64,000 nt of DNA, taken from assembly GCA_001643675.2 (NCBI GenBank), contig LSRY02000015.1:1194001-1258000 (forward strand), written 5' to 3'. This document shows, one piece after another, positions 46,101 through 57,919 of this stretch; the first letter of the stretch is position 1, and every line of letters begins with the position of its first letter. Both the position numbers and the translations under genes were made by a program. Below the pieces are notes generated by a model. It had not been told where the DNA came from. It saw only the letters and a program-made list of their open reading frames with translations, and did no database searches. Source of the stretch: Monocercomonoides exilis (lineage: Eukaryota; Preaxostyla; Oxymonadida; Polymastigidae).

Positions 46101-46902
46101 CGAAATAGCCATGAAGTGGATCTTCGTCTTTTTCAGTCAATTCATCGCAGTTCAAGATTGTGAAATCGTCGTCGAAGGATTCAAGCAGGTTTTTCTCTTA
46201 TTAGTTCAACAAAACAAAATTCAATGTGAAAAAATGTTAATTTTTGAAGAATTGGTAAATTGAAGCAAACTGTTATTACATCTAGGTTTCATTCTTGAAC
46301 ATTCTGAGGATTCAGTGGAGTTGTTCATTATGAATTTTTCAAACATCACTTCATCTTCAAAACTTAATTCTGAATAATTTAAGAAAATAAAAGAAAGTGT
46401 TAAAGAAAGGGTTTCAAATCGATATAATTCACACAATCTTGATTATTTATTTTTTAGATGTTCCTTTGCTTGTGAAACATCAAAGCTTATATTCGAGGAG
46501 CTCTGTTTTGCGTATTTATAATTGCCTATTGTGCAGTTAAATCCATACTTCTCCAATTGATCGAAGCTATATTCATGGCAAACTGTTTTCAACAGTGCCA
46601 CTTTTACATGCTTGTTGTCCTCCGAATTATATAGACTTGCTATTCTCAATAAAATACATTCAGATTTTTCTTTAATTTCATTCAATTATAAAAAGATATA
46701 ATGATCCGCTCAAATGCATTAACTGATACAAACTGTCAAAAATTTTCTGCATCTCTGTGAAATGCTTTTTTCCTTTGCTTGTGTGTAGAAACATGTATTT
46801 TAGCATCTTTGCAACTTGATTTCCAGATTTATCATCTATGAAGTTCCAAACATCGGTGCACTTCTCACTTTTTCGGGATAATGAAAGATTCGAGAACAAC
46901 AT
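43154..46902 (-). mobile_element. Transposon-like gene: N-terminal domain, USP protease domain and putative DDE/D core
   Basis: Exons 46902-46734, 46669-46271, 46196-43528 and 43439-43154 join in phase (introns 64, 74 and 88 nt, donors GTTTGT, GTTTGC, GTTTGA). Total length is about 1,164 codons if a 28-nt gap at 45111-45084 is removed. Exon 2 has a segment (FDQLEKYGFNCTIGNYKYAK) resembling N-terminal regions of some eukaryotic transposases. Exon 3 begins with a ubiquitin-specific protease domain: Cys box LPNFGNTCCLASMVQIF, two CxxC zinc-finger pairs, and His box NNGHFFCICK followed by PYISVYEKI. Then come SLSTFYKRTKNLKKAKKRSD and a possible RNase-H-like core with acidic residues in LLLFDFKENW, FIYDTGPHFRNS and FFCEHHGKCECDGEFG. 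Three in-frame TAA codons (46443, 44565, 43890) interrupt the frame. Classification as a transposon rests on those motifs; no terminal repeats were identified. Confidence 0.65.
44565..46155 (-). pseudogene. Ubiquitin-specific protease domain of the transposon-like gene
   Basis: This is the deubiquitinase section of the element, reported separately because it is recognisable on its own. The catalytic Cys is in FGNTCCLAS near 45708. CxxC pairs CTIC and CSNC form the fingers. The catalytic His is in NGHFF near 45015, and the third-residue position is Asn-like (SNGTVSKIS instead of the usual DD box). The frame changes at 45111-45084, either a 28-nt intron or a 1-nt indel, and a TAA lies at 44565-44567. 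A working protease would need splicing or decoding across the first and would end at the second. Confidence 0.65.
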
Positions 46903-48879
46903 TTATTCAGTTATTTCTGAATAGTAATTCGATGTGAAACCAAACAAATTGACGAAGTGATAATGGTTTTTCCCATCTTTTATACAAAAAACTTAATTAT
47001 CTAAACTTTGTCGAACATTTATTAACTTTGCAAATGCGGAAATGTAAAATTCATAAATATAAAGTGAACTTCTTGTGAAAACTGTTTGTTTTCATCTTTT
47101 CTGTTGTTCCTCTCTTTCTATCAAACTTTTTTGCTTTTTGTTGTTTGCAGCTGATTCGAAAAGAGAAGACATTTCAATTATGAAACACTGCAGAAGGAAA
47201 TATTTGATCAATTAATAGAGCTTATTTTTAAGTAATTGTTTTTCAAAAACAGAAGTTCTGCTATATCGAAAATGTTGCATCGAAAATAACAAAGCAATGA
47301 AGATCAAATACAGCAAAATAAATTGAAAAACGATGAGCGAAATGAATAATAGGTTGCATGAAATTGTTATGATTATCCAACAAAAGATAATTCATTATCA
47401 TTCTTTTGACAAAAAAGAGCAACACAAGACATTTTTGAAAGACAGTAATTTTTCACAATGTGCTGGAACATGAAGCGATATAAGTTTGTGAACTTGATAG
47501 TTTTGATTATTTTTTATTTCCAAAAAAATTCTTCAACGTTATGTTTGATTGGATAATTGTTCACAATTGACTTTTTAAGTTTTTAAAAATTATGCAACTG
47601 AATAAAATTCTTCATCTTTTATTCTTCATTGAACTGACCTTCGAATAACCCTTTACCAATAAAACATCTTTTTCTCCATGTTTCATTTACCGCAACTCAT
47701 CGAATGGCTATGACAAGTGAAATTTATCAAATTGCATCTTCACAATCTTCCAGAACCAAACAAGAATTGCTTCAATGTTATTTCTGTTTTCTGTGATTTC
47801 CTTCAACCTTCAAATGAGTTATCCAGATTTATTTTTTTGTTGCACTCCTTCCGATCAACTTTTCTTAGTTAAATATTGTATTTTTTTATTAACCTTATTA
47901 GCTTTTATCATTTTCGCCACGTCACATTCAATAAGTTTTATTCTTTTTAAAATTCTTCTTAACCTTCCTCATCTTCCAATCCTTCTTTGCCTTCATCTTC
48001 ATCAGCATCATCAACGCCTTTTCGCTTTCTTTGTTAATTTTTAGGAAGTGAACAATAGGAGTCATTTGAGTGAAAGAATAAAAAGAAGTTGGGATTTGTC
48101 CTTTTTTTTGGTATCAATAACGAAGCAAAGACGTGACAAATAGATTTTGTTGGCAGAAAAGAAGAAGATAGTTTGTGAAGAATAATCACAAAAAAAGTTA
48201 TTGGTTTGCTAATTGTCTGAATTATTATTATTTCATCAATTATTGTTTTAAATAGAAATTAGGATATTATTTTCAAGAATGTTCGATACCAACGAAAGCT
48301 AATGGAATGTGGAAAGAGAGAGAGAGAGTTGGGTGCGTTTATGAAATCGGGAGATAATAAATGAAGAGGCGCATTGAAGAATGAGCAGCCGAAAAAATAA
48401 AAATCATTTGAAAAGAAAAATATTTTTTTGTAGATTTTGAAAGGCATTTATGAAGAATCTTGTAAAGCAAAAAACGAGAGCAAGAAATTGATGAAATGAT
48501 GAAAAAAGATGTCTAACAAATAATTGAGAGAAAGAAAACAAATTCTGTTTGATAACGAAGAAAAAGAAAATTATTAAAAAACATGGATTGAAAGAGAAAA
48601 GTGGATGAAAAAGAATGAAAAAAAGAAATTTGAAGATGAACAAAGAGAAAGGGGGAAAAAGAGGGAAAAATTAAGAAAAAAAAGAAGAATATGGAAATTA
48701 AGACGATTTCGTTGAAATTGAAGTTGTTGATGAAAATGTGATCGGGTAAACTGAAGGATCTATGGAACATAATGTTGACTCAAAAGAAAGGAACATATTG
48801 TTTATGGATATCTCTTTCGAACTCAGAACTTATAAGTATGGAGCTGAAGAAGCAGACAATTGTAAAACATTGAAAGACG
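46903..48879. other. AT-rich region without supported genes
   Basis: About 2 kb upstream of the transposon-like gene. Short Lys/Glu-rich frames occur on both strands (for example minus 48035-47935, plus 48435-48510) and could be debris of a coiled-coil gene, but none is supported by motif or splice context. Confidence 0.4.
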
Positions 48880-51800
48880 TTGCTCCTCTTCCCTTTTGCC
48901 AACATGCCATTGACTACTGAATCTGCACCAAACTCTTTCTGTCCCCTATCTTCATCTAAAAACAGATGGCCCTTTGCACCTCGTTCCTCCCTAGCTTCAG
49001 CTCTACCAGCTCCACCAGCAGCTGCATTATCCGGAATGGATCTCGCCTCCATTCTTTCTTCGTCACCGCCTTCGGCACAACCACATCCCGCTGTTTCAGC
49101 CATGCCCCTGATGACACCCCTGCCAACACCCCCGAAAGCACACACTCCAGGTTGTCCAGCGCCAATAAACCGTCTTCATAGCTGCATTTTTCTCAGACGC
49201 TTTCAGAGGAGCCCACCTGTCTGTTGTGTCGCACACATCCGGCAGCTTCAAGCAGCGCATCATGAAGTTATTTTGCTGACACACTTCCAGCACAGACGGA
49301 AACGACGGCAGACAGCAGCCCGACAGCCGGTACGCATCCCGGAAGATCCGCAGCGACAGCGCCCGCTGCGTCTGTGGATAGCACACACACAGAAGAGACT
49401 CCAGCTCTGAGTACGTGATCCCTCTGCACACTGCCCCTGTCGATGACAATGACGATGATGTTGTTTATGAAGAAGATGATGAAGTCGATGGATCGCCACT
49501 GCATATCGCATCATACAGCGCATTCATCGACTCCTTCCGCTTCGTTGCCTCTGCCCGGAAGTAGTTCTGCAGAAACCCCAGAAACACAGATTTATCCGCC
49601 TCCCCCTTCTTCGACTGCATTCCTTCGAACTCCCCCAAAAACATTTTGAACTTCTTCTTCGACGCTCCTTCAAGCACCGTTTAGAAGAATTGGAAAAACA
49701 ATAGCTCGTCAACCATAAACTCCTCCGGCACAAGCTTCCCACAAAACCTAACATCCACAAATTTCATCCAAAAAAACTCCACTTCGTGGATTATCCCCTG
49801 CGGCACCCGCTCACTTTTCTTCTGCTCCGTGTGTTTCTCCAACATTCACATGAACACAAAGTCCCCAAACCCCTGCCTCCCCTCACCTGCCCCCTCCCGC
49901 GTCTGCCGCAACCTTGTCTCCGAATATCCCCCTGATCGTCGACAGCTTATGCACCAGCTACGGCAGCAGCCCCAACTTCAGCAACGTCAGCAGCCGCTCC
50001 ATCGGCACAGACGACCGCCGAGTGGGCTGCATCCGAAGCACATGCACCGTTTCTGACACCACCTGCACCTACGACCATGATTCTTTTCTCATCAGCCGCT
50101 CGGTCGCCATTGGAACTTCCAGCAATAACAGCGCAGTTACCCCTTTCTCATCAACCTCACCTTCCATGCTCACTCAAAAGTTTCACCGTCCCACCTGTTT
50201 CTTTAGCTCCTTCACCTGCAAAATCAGTCACTGCTCGGCCTTTTTATTAACTTCTTCATTTTCTTCTGCTCCTGCTTCTTTTGCGCAAGCGCCGTCTGCT
50301 GCTTCTCAATCACTTCATTATACAGCGCCTTCTGCTCGCTTATCGTCTGCTTCTGCACTTTCGACAGCGCCATCAGCATCTTCGTTTCCTTCTCCATCTT
50401 ATTCATCTTCTGCCGCACACTTGCATCCACTCCTCCTTCAGCACCACCACCACCACCACTGGTCCCAGCACTGTTCTTCTCTGATCTCTCGCTGATCAAT
50501 GATCTCGTTCCCTCACTTCCGCCTCCTCCTCCTTCTCCCCCACTGCTGTTTGCTTCGCCCACAACACTCACCCCGCTCCCCGCTTTCACAACAACCCCCT
50601 TCCCGCTCGTGTCTGGCCCAAGCACCACAGCGCTGCCATCCCTGATGCTCGCTGCAAACTTCTCCTGGCACTTTTGACACAGCCCAGAAGGCAGAATCAA
50701 CGTTATCGAAGACGGAAGCATCGCACCCTCCGCAGAAACCAACGAAGAAGATATGAAAAGTGTAAACCACGAACCACCAGTCAATGCTTGCCATCCACAC
50801 ACACCACCCCGCCCTGCTGCGTCCGCCGTTTCTTCTCCTTCTCAATCCTCACATCAAACAGCTCTGCCTTCTCCTTCATCGCCACCAGCTGCTCCTGCAG
50901 CTCCTTCACCTCTGCATTGTTCTTCTCGCTCAGCTCCAGGATCTTCCTCTCCCGCATCCGGATGATTTTGACCTTCTCCTGCAGCTGCTCCGCCAGCCCC
51001 CTCGTCCGCTTCGAGATCCGCTCGTCGTCCCGGATCTTCTGCAGCAGCATGTTGAACTCCGAGTACCGCTTCTCCATCTCCTGCTTCGCCTCCTCGTGCT
51101 GCTCCTTCAGCTCCCGGATCTGCAGCCCCAGCCCCTCCTTCTCCACTTCCAGCTCCATAACATGCCACTCGCACTTTCTGTCCGTTTGCTAAGCGTCTGC
51201 CAGCATTCGCCTTCGTCCTCTCCAGGTCTTCCTCCTTGTTTCTCAGCTATTCCTGCAACCGCTCTTCCTGACGTGCCCCCGCCTCTTACTCCTTCCACAG
51301 CTCGCCATACACAAGTGCATGCTCCACTCGTATCTGGTGCAGCAGCTCTCCTTCCTCGCTGCACCGCATTCCCCAGCATCTCTTCCACATCTTCAAGCGT
51401 CATATCAATGCACATCTGGTTGTGCATAATCTGCTCCCTCACCACCGGCAGGTGCATCTCCTTTGCCTCCATCATCTCTTCAAACAGCTCTTCCAGCCGC
51501 CTCACCCCTTCCATTGAGTATAAAAAGAGCGGACTCGCGACTCTCTCCACATATGCAACTTCATCGGAATAAAGCAGCTCCCCCGTCGCTCCATCGCCTC
51601 AAACGATATTTCTCTCAAAGCCAGCATCCTCGCCCGTCTCAAAAAGTTTTCACTTTCTTCAATCTGCGAAGGCGGATTTCTGAAAAATACATAAAGCGAA
51701 ACTCCAACACATTTTCATCATCCAAAGGAATTGCCACACAAATCGCCAGTCCTTATTTCCTCCATCCCACGAGGCTCCTCAAAACCCAGTCCTGCAACAG

Positions 51801-52100
51801 CTGGCGCATCACAAAAACCCCACACCCACAGAAGATAACATACTCATCAAAAACAAAGCAACAAATATCCAAATCACACACTTGTGTCAATCGCATTCTC
51901 TCTTCGAATGGGGGTCAGAGATCGATCCAGAAACTTCGTCTGCCCGCCCGCAGTCTTAGAAGCGCGCTTCGTTGCGATCGAAGGCTGGAACGGAGTCGAG
52001 CGCAATTGCGTGCTTCTGCCCCCAAACGGCGACCAGGCACGCTTTATCTGCGATGGAAGTGCAGTATGTATCAACTTCTTTCCGTAGTCTGTGAGAGCAC
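48880..52100 (-). pseudogene. GC-rich coiled-coil protein pseudogene
   Basis: A GC-rich stretch whose minus strand encodes successive protein pieces that follow each other but change frame repeatedly. Pieces in order are one near 51720-51590 (ESENFLRRARMLALREISFE), one at 51550-51350 (EGVRRLEELFEEMMEAKEMH), a strong coiled coil at 51158-50781 (LEVEKEGLGLQIRELKEQHE), a Gly/Ser-rich segment with CQKCQEKFAASIRDG at 50690-50230, KKKFKMFLGEFEGMQSKKGE near 49670, ELESLLCVCYPQTQRALSL near 49410, and ELVELKLGRNEVQRAI near 48990. At least five frame changes and several stops separate them. Most simply it is a decayed gene of about 1,000 codons. Clustered indel errors in the assembly are the alternative. 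The parent family was not recognised. Confidence 0.6.
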
Positions 52101-53980
52101 AAAACACATAAAGATCAAAAACAGAGCGAAAACAGCAAACAAGAAAGTGAACAAAAAAAGTTGGAACACTCAATCATTATTAAAAATCTCCCGATAATAA
52201 ACTAATGTAAATTTGTTTCATTTGCATAATGAGATTACATAAATAATGATTGTTATATCTCAAATAAAAGATATGTGAAACTCATTTTGTCAAAAAAGTT
52301 GCAAAAGAAAATTCAAGTTGAATGAATTGCAGTTAATAAACAGAAAAAAATAAAAATAAACTTTAAAAATTGTACCAGTTTGATAACATTTACGAAGAAA
52401 ACTGAAATTCTAAATATGTCAAATGTTGATATTTGAGATAAAAAAATGAATTAATCATACAAGTAAAAATTACGGTTGATTGTTAACATTCGTTGATTTT
52501 TTGTGGAACAAATCAGGTGAAAAAATTGTGATTTTTCAATTTTTTTTCACCCAACTGGAATTATATGAATTGCATTTTTCAGCAATATGTTGCTGCATTG
52601 TCTCTTGAATGAATGCTATCTTTCTTCTAAGTTGTATTTGTTTGTGAAAGGATTGAAGATATCAGGGAAGGAGGGAACTGCTACGGAATGAATAAAAAAA
52701 TAAAAATCGGATTGATTCTATGGATGTGCATGAACAAGCTAATGAAAAAAAGATTCCTTAGGATGAACCAACAAAAAGGGACTTTATGCACTTTGACAAA
52801 TCAACAGCAATTACAATCAGATTTATGTTCAAATTGTTTAAATCATATTCACTCTTTAAACCTTTTCAATTCTTATGTATTGAAGGTATCTTCTGTGAGA
52901 CATTTGCACACCTGCCAACACAGGTTGAAGTTGCTGTATTCTTCCGATTGACATACTAGGTTGAGTTTGCTGTCATCTCTCATGTTTCCCAACTTATTCA
53001 TCCGGTTCGTTTCTCCGTCGCATATTCATTCTGAAGCTTTGTTTTCGGAAGAAAAATTTATTCCTTTAGCAGACAGCTTCCTATCCTCTTTCACCTGCTC
53101 TTCTGTATATTCTTTTTTAAAGTGCGCTCTGCATCTTCATGCCCCCTCTTATTTCCCTTGCTCCTTGTTTGCCTTCTAAAAGTTGTTTACGACTAACTCA
53201 CATATCAGCAGCTCTAATCCCGAGTGCAAAGAATATTTCCCATCCTACCACTCAGCCAAATGCAGAGTGTGTACACTTGTAACGCACGGAATTAAATTGA
53301 TTCGATGAAGACGATGGTCTTCATTATGAGGAGGAGGATGAAAAGAAGAGGAAGAGGAAAGAACAAGAGGAAGAGGAAAGAAGAAGAGGAAGAGGAAGAG
53401 GAAGATGATAGAGAAGGAATTTTAGTTCTTTTTGAAGAAAAAAAAGAAGAAAACAATATTCTTTCATCAGATTGCATTGGAAAAGGTTCAAATGGATTGA
53501 TTGCAGTGCTTTTGTCTATCTCATCTCTTATCTCATTCTTATGGTTTTATGCAAATGTGTTTGGCTTTTGAGAATATTAATTGCAAATGAGAAGGTTTTC
53601 TCATTTTTATCATTATCTCATTCTTCTCTTTCTCCTTCGCCTTCCTTTCAGCTTTTTGTTTGTTCGCATATTATGATAAAAGTATTTAAAAACCAGGAAA
53701 TCTTTTATTTACTGACACTACTTGGAATAATAGCAGTTCTTTTTTAATATCCTCATTCATTTAAGAAATATTTCTTGAAGGAAAAGTTTTGAATGTGTTT
53801 AGAAAAGAATGGGAAAAATGTGGAAGATCATAATGAAGAATTAGATAATAATCATAATGAAAACGGTTTAAACGATGGACAATAATGATGTTCGGATTTT
53901 TTGCTTTCACTTTCGTGATTCCATCTATTTGCGTTCCTTCTGTTTTTCCCTTTTCATTGTATTTTGATCTTATTTATCAT
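52101..53980. other. AT-rich region with a GAAGAG repeat, no supported gene
   Basis: Nothing recognisable was seen except a degenerate GAAGAG/GAGGAA tract at about 53321-53412, which creates an 88-codon plus-strand frame (53305-53571) with a poly-Glu run. That frame lacks any motif and is not called. Confidence 0.4.
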
Positions 53981-54627
53981 TAAGGCTGGCTTCAATTGAT
54001 TTTTTGATCATCAGCTCTTGCAAGTGGTTCGATTCGTTACAGCAAAATACCTCCTTCAGCAACTTGCTCAGTTCATCGTTCTCTTTCTTCAATCTCTTCA
54101 TCCCGGTATTTCAGTTATATTCATGTTTTATGTGTTCTGAATTCCTCGTATCTCCATTTCTATCAAGAGATATGTCTCCTCCTCTTAGCACTCTTTTCCC
54201 AATATCATGCTCGACCACTTTTTCTACCTCCTTCTTCTCCTCCCCCTCTCCTTCCTTATTTCTCTCTCCACTCGCTTTTTTAATTAACTTTTTCTCATTT
54301 TCTCCTCTCTAAAACATGTTCGGAAAAATGGGGTGCTTCTTCTAACACTTTGTCCTCAAATACTCTGATTGCCACGATGTTAATGATACATTCGGAGGAA
54401 AAACGAGAAATCGAATTGAAGCTTGTCTCCAATCCAGCCTTCATCAAACACAATGTCTCAATCAATATGTTTGTTCTGTTGGAAGTTCTTGCTTTGGGAA
54501 AGAAAAAAGACGAAGGAATTGAAGACAACGAATATTTTGATTCAGATAATTGAAGGCTGAGAATTGAAAACAGAAATTTCATCGAAAAACAGAAAGTTTC
54601 ATCAAACTCTTTATTTATTGTTTCCAT
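53980..54627 (-). pseudogene. Possible decayed coiled-coil gene fragment
   Basis: Minus-strand pieces look coding but are broken. One is 54627-54295, ending DKVLEEAPHFSEHVLERRK. A second, in another frame, is about 54292-54120 (EKKEVEKVVEHDIGKRVLRG). After one TGA it continues as MKRLKKENDELSKLLKEV down to TAA near 53982. The charged heptad-like pattern suggests a coiled coil. The pieces may be exons of a gene or debris; neither splice sites nor family support a model. Confidence 0.25.
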
Positions 54628-54639
54628 CTTTGTAACTTC

Positions 54640-56680
54640 TGCAGGTTCTTCTGGTGAGAGAAACCTTTGAATCCATTATGTACAAATCCTCATAATAACC
54701 TTTTTAATAACGGAAATAAAAATATAATTGAAAAATCCTTTTTTCATTCTATCTCATTCATTTATCCTTTCTTTATTTCGAAATTAATTTTCCTTTCGTC
54801 AAATATAAACAATTACTTTGTTCCATTTCAAGGAATCTTAAAAACAATTTAAATTTCATTGATCTTCTCTTTTTTCAATCCTCTTTTCTTTAAATTTCTC
54901 ATTCGATTTTAATCTCAAATTAAAAAAAAAGTATGTTGTTCTATCAAAAGTTTGAATTTTCAATTTTTAACACAAGTGACAACAATAAACAATAAAACAT
55001 TTCCGAAGAACTGTCATGTTGACTGTTTCAATAAATGAAAACGATAAGAATAAAATCAAGGAGAATATATGTTTTTAATAAATCAACCAAGAATACATAA
55101 AATACCAGTTTAACAGCTTCAAAAGCTTCTTTTCATTGGTTAATATTTTCTAAATGCCCATGATCAAAGGAAACAATTTGATAAGCAAATCTAATCATAT
55201 TAACCTAGATTATAAAGGAAAAAGAAACATTTTGTTTCAAGACAATAATTTAATAAAAACACTTGAATATCTGAAATTATATAACTTTTTGCTAATCTTT
55301 ATCATTGCAAATTTATTCATCATTAAAGAAAATGAACAAATGCACTTTTGTTAAAATCGTCAAATTATCGACAACGTCCTTTTTTTATCGCGTTCGTTTA
55401 TTTTTTTGAAGATGTTTTCTGAAAGAACAATGACAAAAAGTTTTTAATATGGAAGTTGTTAATCAAAACATCGATCATGAATTTACCGAACTTCACGAAG
55501 ATTGTTGACATTTTGTATTTGTTGATTAATAATTAATAATTTAGAAAAAAACTGGCATTTTTGGTTGAGGCATAATTAAAATTGAAATTCATTTCAAAAA
55601 AAATTTTTTTCTGGACGTTAAAACGTTGATAATAAATTTCACATTTGTTATTAAATTTCAATTTCATTATATTGTTTGCTGTTTCAAATGTGGTTTCAAA
55701 ATCGGTTTGTTTGTGTAGATTTTTGAAATCGAAAATAAACATTGAAAATGGATGATCAAAAAAATTATGTGCCATATGGAATCAAATTTTTGAAAATTTC
55801 ATTTTGTTTGATTTTTTGCGTTATATGAAAATTGAATATTTTCTTCAAATTATCGTACCAATTTCCAAAATTTCATTGGAATGGAAATAACAACATTGTT
55901 CAGTATTCGTTTCTATGTTGGTGATATTTGGTGAGTTTGAATGAAATTTTGTTAATAACAATTTTTTTTTGTTTTCACCTTGATAAATTATCAACAGGAT
56001 TTTTTGGAAAAAAAAGTTCAAAACCAATTTTTTTGAGATTGGAGTGATACAAAGAAAAGAAAGTTAATTGATGAAAATGAGAGATTTGATAAAATTTTTC
56101 CAATATTGCAAATTTTTAAATTCACGTGGGACAAAATATTTGACTTCAGGCATTTTCATTGAAAAATTATACATATGAGATAAACTTTTTGTGATGAAAA
56201 ATTTTGAAATAAATTGGTTTATTTATTGTAATACGTTTGATGTCACAAAACATGATGTTATTATGTCAATGATGTTTGTTTACAAATATGATACTCAAAA
56301 TTTTTTTAAAATCTGATTGAGTTTAATAATATTATGAGTGAAACAATTATTTCATGCTTTGTGCATATGTAGCTTGAATGTCTATATTTTCACCTACAAA
56401 AACACATAACAACAATCAAATCAGATTGTTATTAACGTGAATCCGACTCAGTTGATCTGAACGAATTCTCTCGTTCATCGATAAACCTAACCGTTACTGC
56501 TGTTGAAAAGGGAAGAACCGATGGAAAAGTTTGTCGACCAGAGCTGTTCACTAAAAAAAAAAGTGATAACTGGAGTTATAAAAATAAAAAGTTTGACAGG
56601 AGTGAGTTATTCTGTTTCTCAAACAAAACAACTGGTTTGCACTTGACTTCTTTCTTTTAAATGTTTATTTCTAATAATTA
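54640..56680. other. AT-rich gene desert
   Basis: About 2 kb of very AT-rich sequence with only short frames on both strands. No domain, RNA gene or tandem array was recognised. Confidence 0.5.
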
Positions 56681-56686
56681 TTAAAG

Positions 56687-57660
56687 ATGGAATCAGTGCT
56701 AACTGATACAAAAATTCGATGTGAAGATGAAGAAAGCTTGAAAGTCGAAATATTAAAATCAACACCACATTCGTTCGTAAACGAATTTGATATTTTGAAA
56801 CTTTTATTTCTCCTAACTTTAACATTCAACGTTCATCTGTTTCAATCAAGTTGTCTCCTTAACCTTTCTTCCCTCTTCTTTCAACAATTCATGACTTTCA
56901 CAAATACTCAACTTCACTTATTTTAAACTCCAACGAATCCTTTCTTCTTCTCTCCGATTCAACAAAACAACTAACCGTTCATCCTTCAGACGTTCCGGTT
57001 GGGTTTCCAAAAGCTCCAATCAACATATCAAACTACACTCTTGTGGTTGCAGTTGCAGTTGATGGTTATTCTTTGCCAAGCCTTATTCTGTGGCCATTGA
57101 AAAAACTACTCCCTGAAATGAATGTCTTGCTCAGCTCGCAGCTTCACGTTTGTGCTAACAATGATGAATGGATGATTGATTTATTGTTTCCTTGAGACAC
57201 TGAAAAGAGACTACTGCCGGGAATTGTTCAGGAAAAAAATAGCTCGAAAAAATTGAAGATAGATACTTTCTTCTCTTGATACATATCCTTCAGAGCATAG
57301 TCAGAACGATGGCAAAAATTGACAGATGCATCAATTGATTCAGTTTCTTTTATTCAACTAAGCACTCATTAAACACCACCATTTGGTTGTGGAGTTTTTG
57401 CTATTTTTTAAAAAAGTTTCAATACCCATTATGTTGTTCAATTTTCATCTTCATTCTCACTTCGAAGAAAAGCAGTAACACATGTCCTGCCATAGGCTTT
57501 ACAAACTGCACTGCTTCCTTCAACAATTCATTCTGCATTAAAAAATGGTGGAGCACTATCTGGACAGTCGAATTCTATTTTTGCCAAATCACATTACACT
57601 CCTTCATTTCAGCAGAAATAAAAATCCAACAATTCAATTTCCATGGAAAAAATTTTTCTG
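56687..57660 (+). pseudogene. Second decayed DDE-type transposase (pogo/Tc1-like)
   Basis: A fragment at about 57000-57196 reads VGFPKAPINISNYTLVVAVA followed by VDGYSLPSLILWPLKK and ends NNDEWMIDLLFP before a TGA. The Y-T-L-V-V-A-x-A-x-D-G-Y and L-I-L-W-P-L-K motifs are the central strands of DDE_1-like transposases. Further on, near 57375-57420 in another frame, PPFGCGVFAIF followed by a stop and KSF corresponds to the LQPLDxGVFxxFK region with degenerate residues. Several stops and frame changes are present. It differs clearly from the relic at 8.6-10.1 kb, so a different family is involved. The MITE listed next begins about 260 bp downstream. Confidence 0.55.
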
Positions 57661-57919
57661 ATCAAGCATTTTTAGATGAATGGAAAGAATTCAAAAAGAT
57701 AAAAAAAGAGAAGAAAAGAGATGTTTCTATTGAAGAAAAAATCGGAAAAGATTTGTTTTGTGAAGAGAAACAGAAAAAAGAAAAATATCCAAATCCCAAA
57801 TTTCAAAAGATGATGATTTTGAAAATGATGATGAACGAAAGAATACAAGAAAAATAATAAAATGAAAATAAACGGATAATATTTTTTATTCATTGTTGAT
57901 TTTTTTTTTTTGATAATTA

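Noticed and set aside
53305-53571. 88-codon plus-strand ORF with a poly-Glu run
   Set aside because: It depends on a GAAGAG microsatellite and has no recognisable domain.
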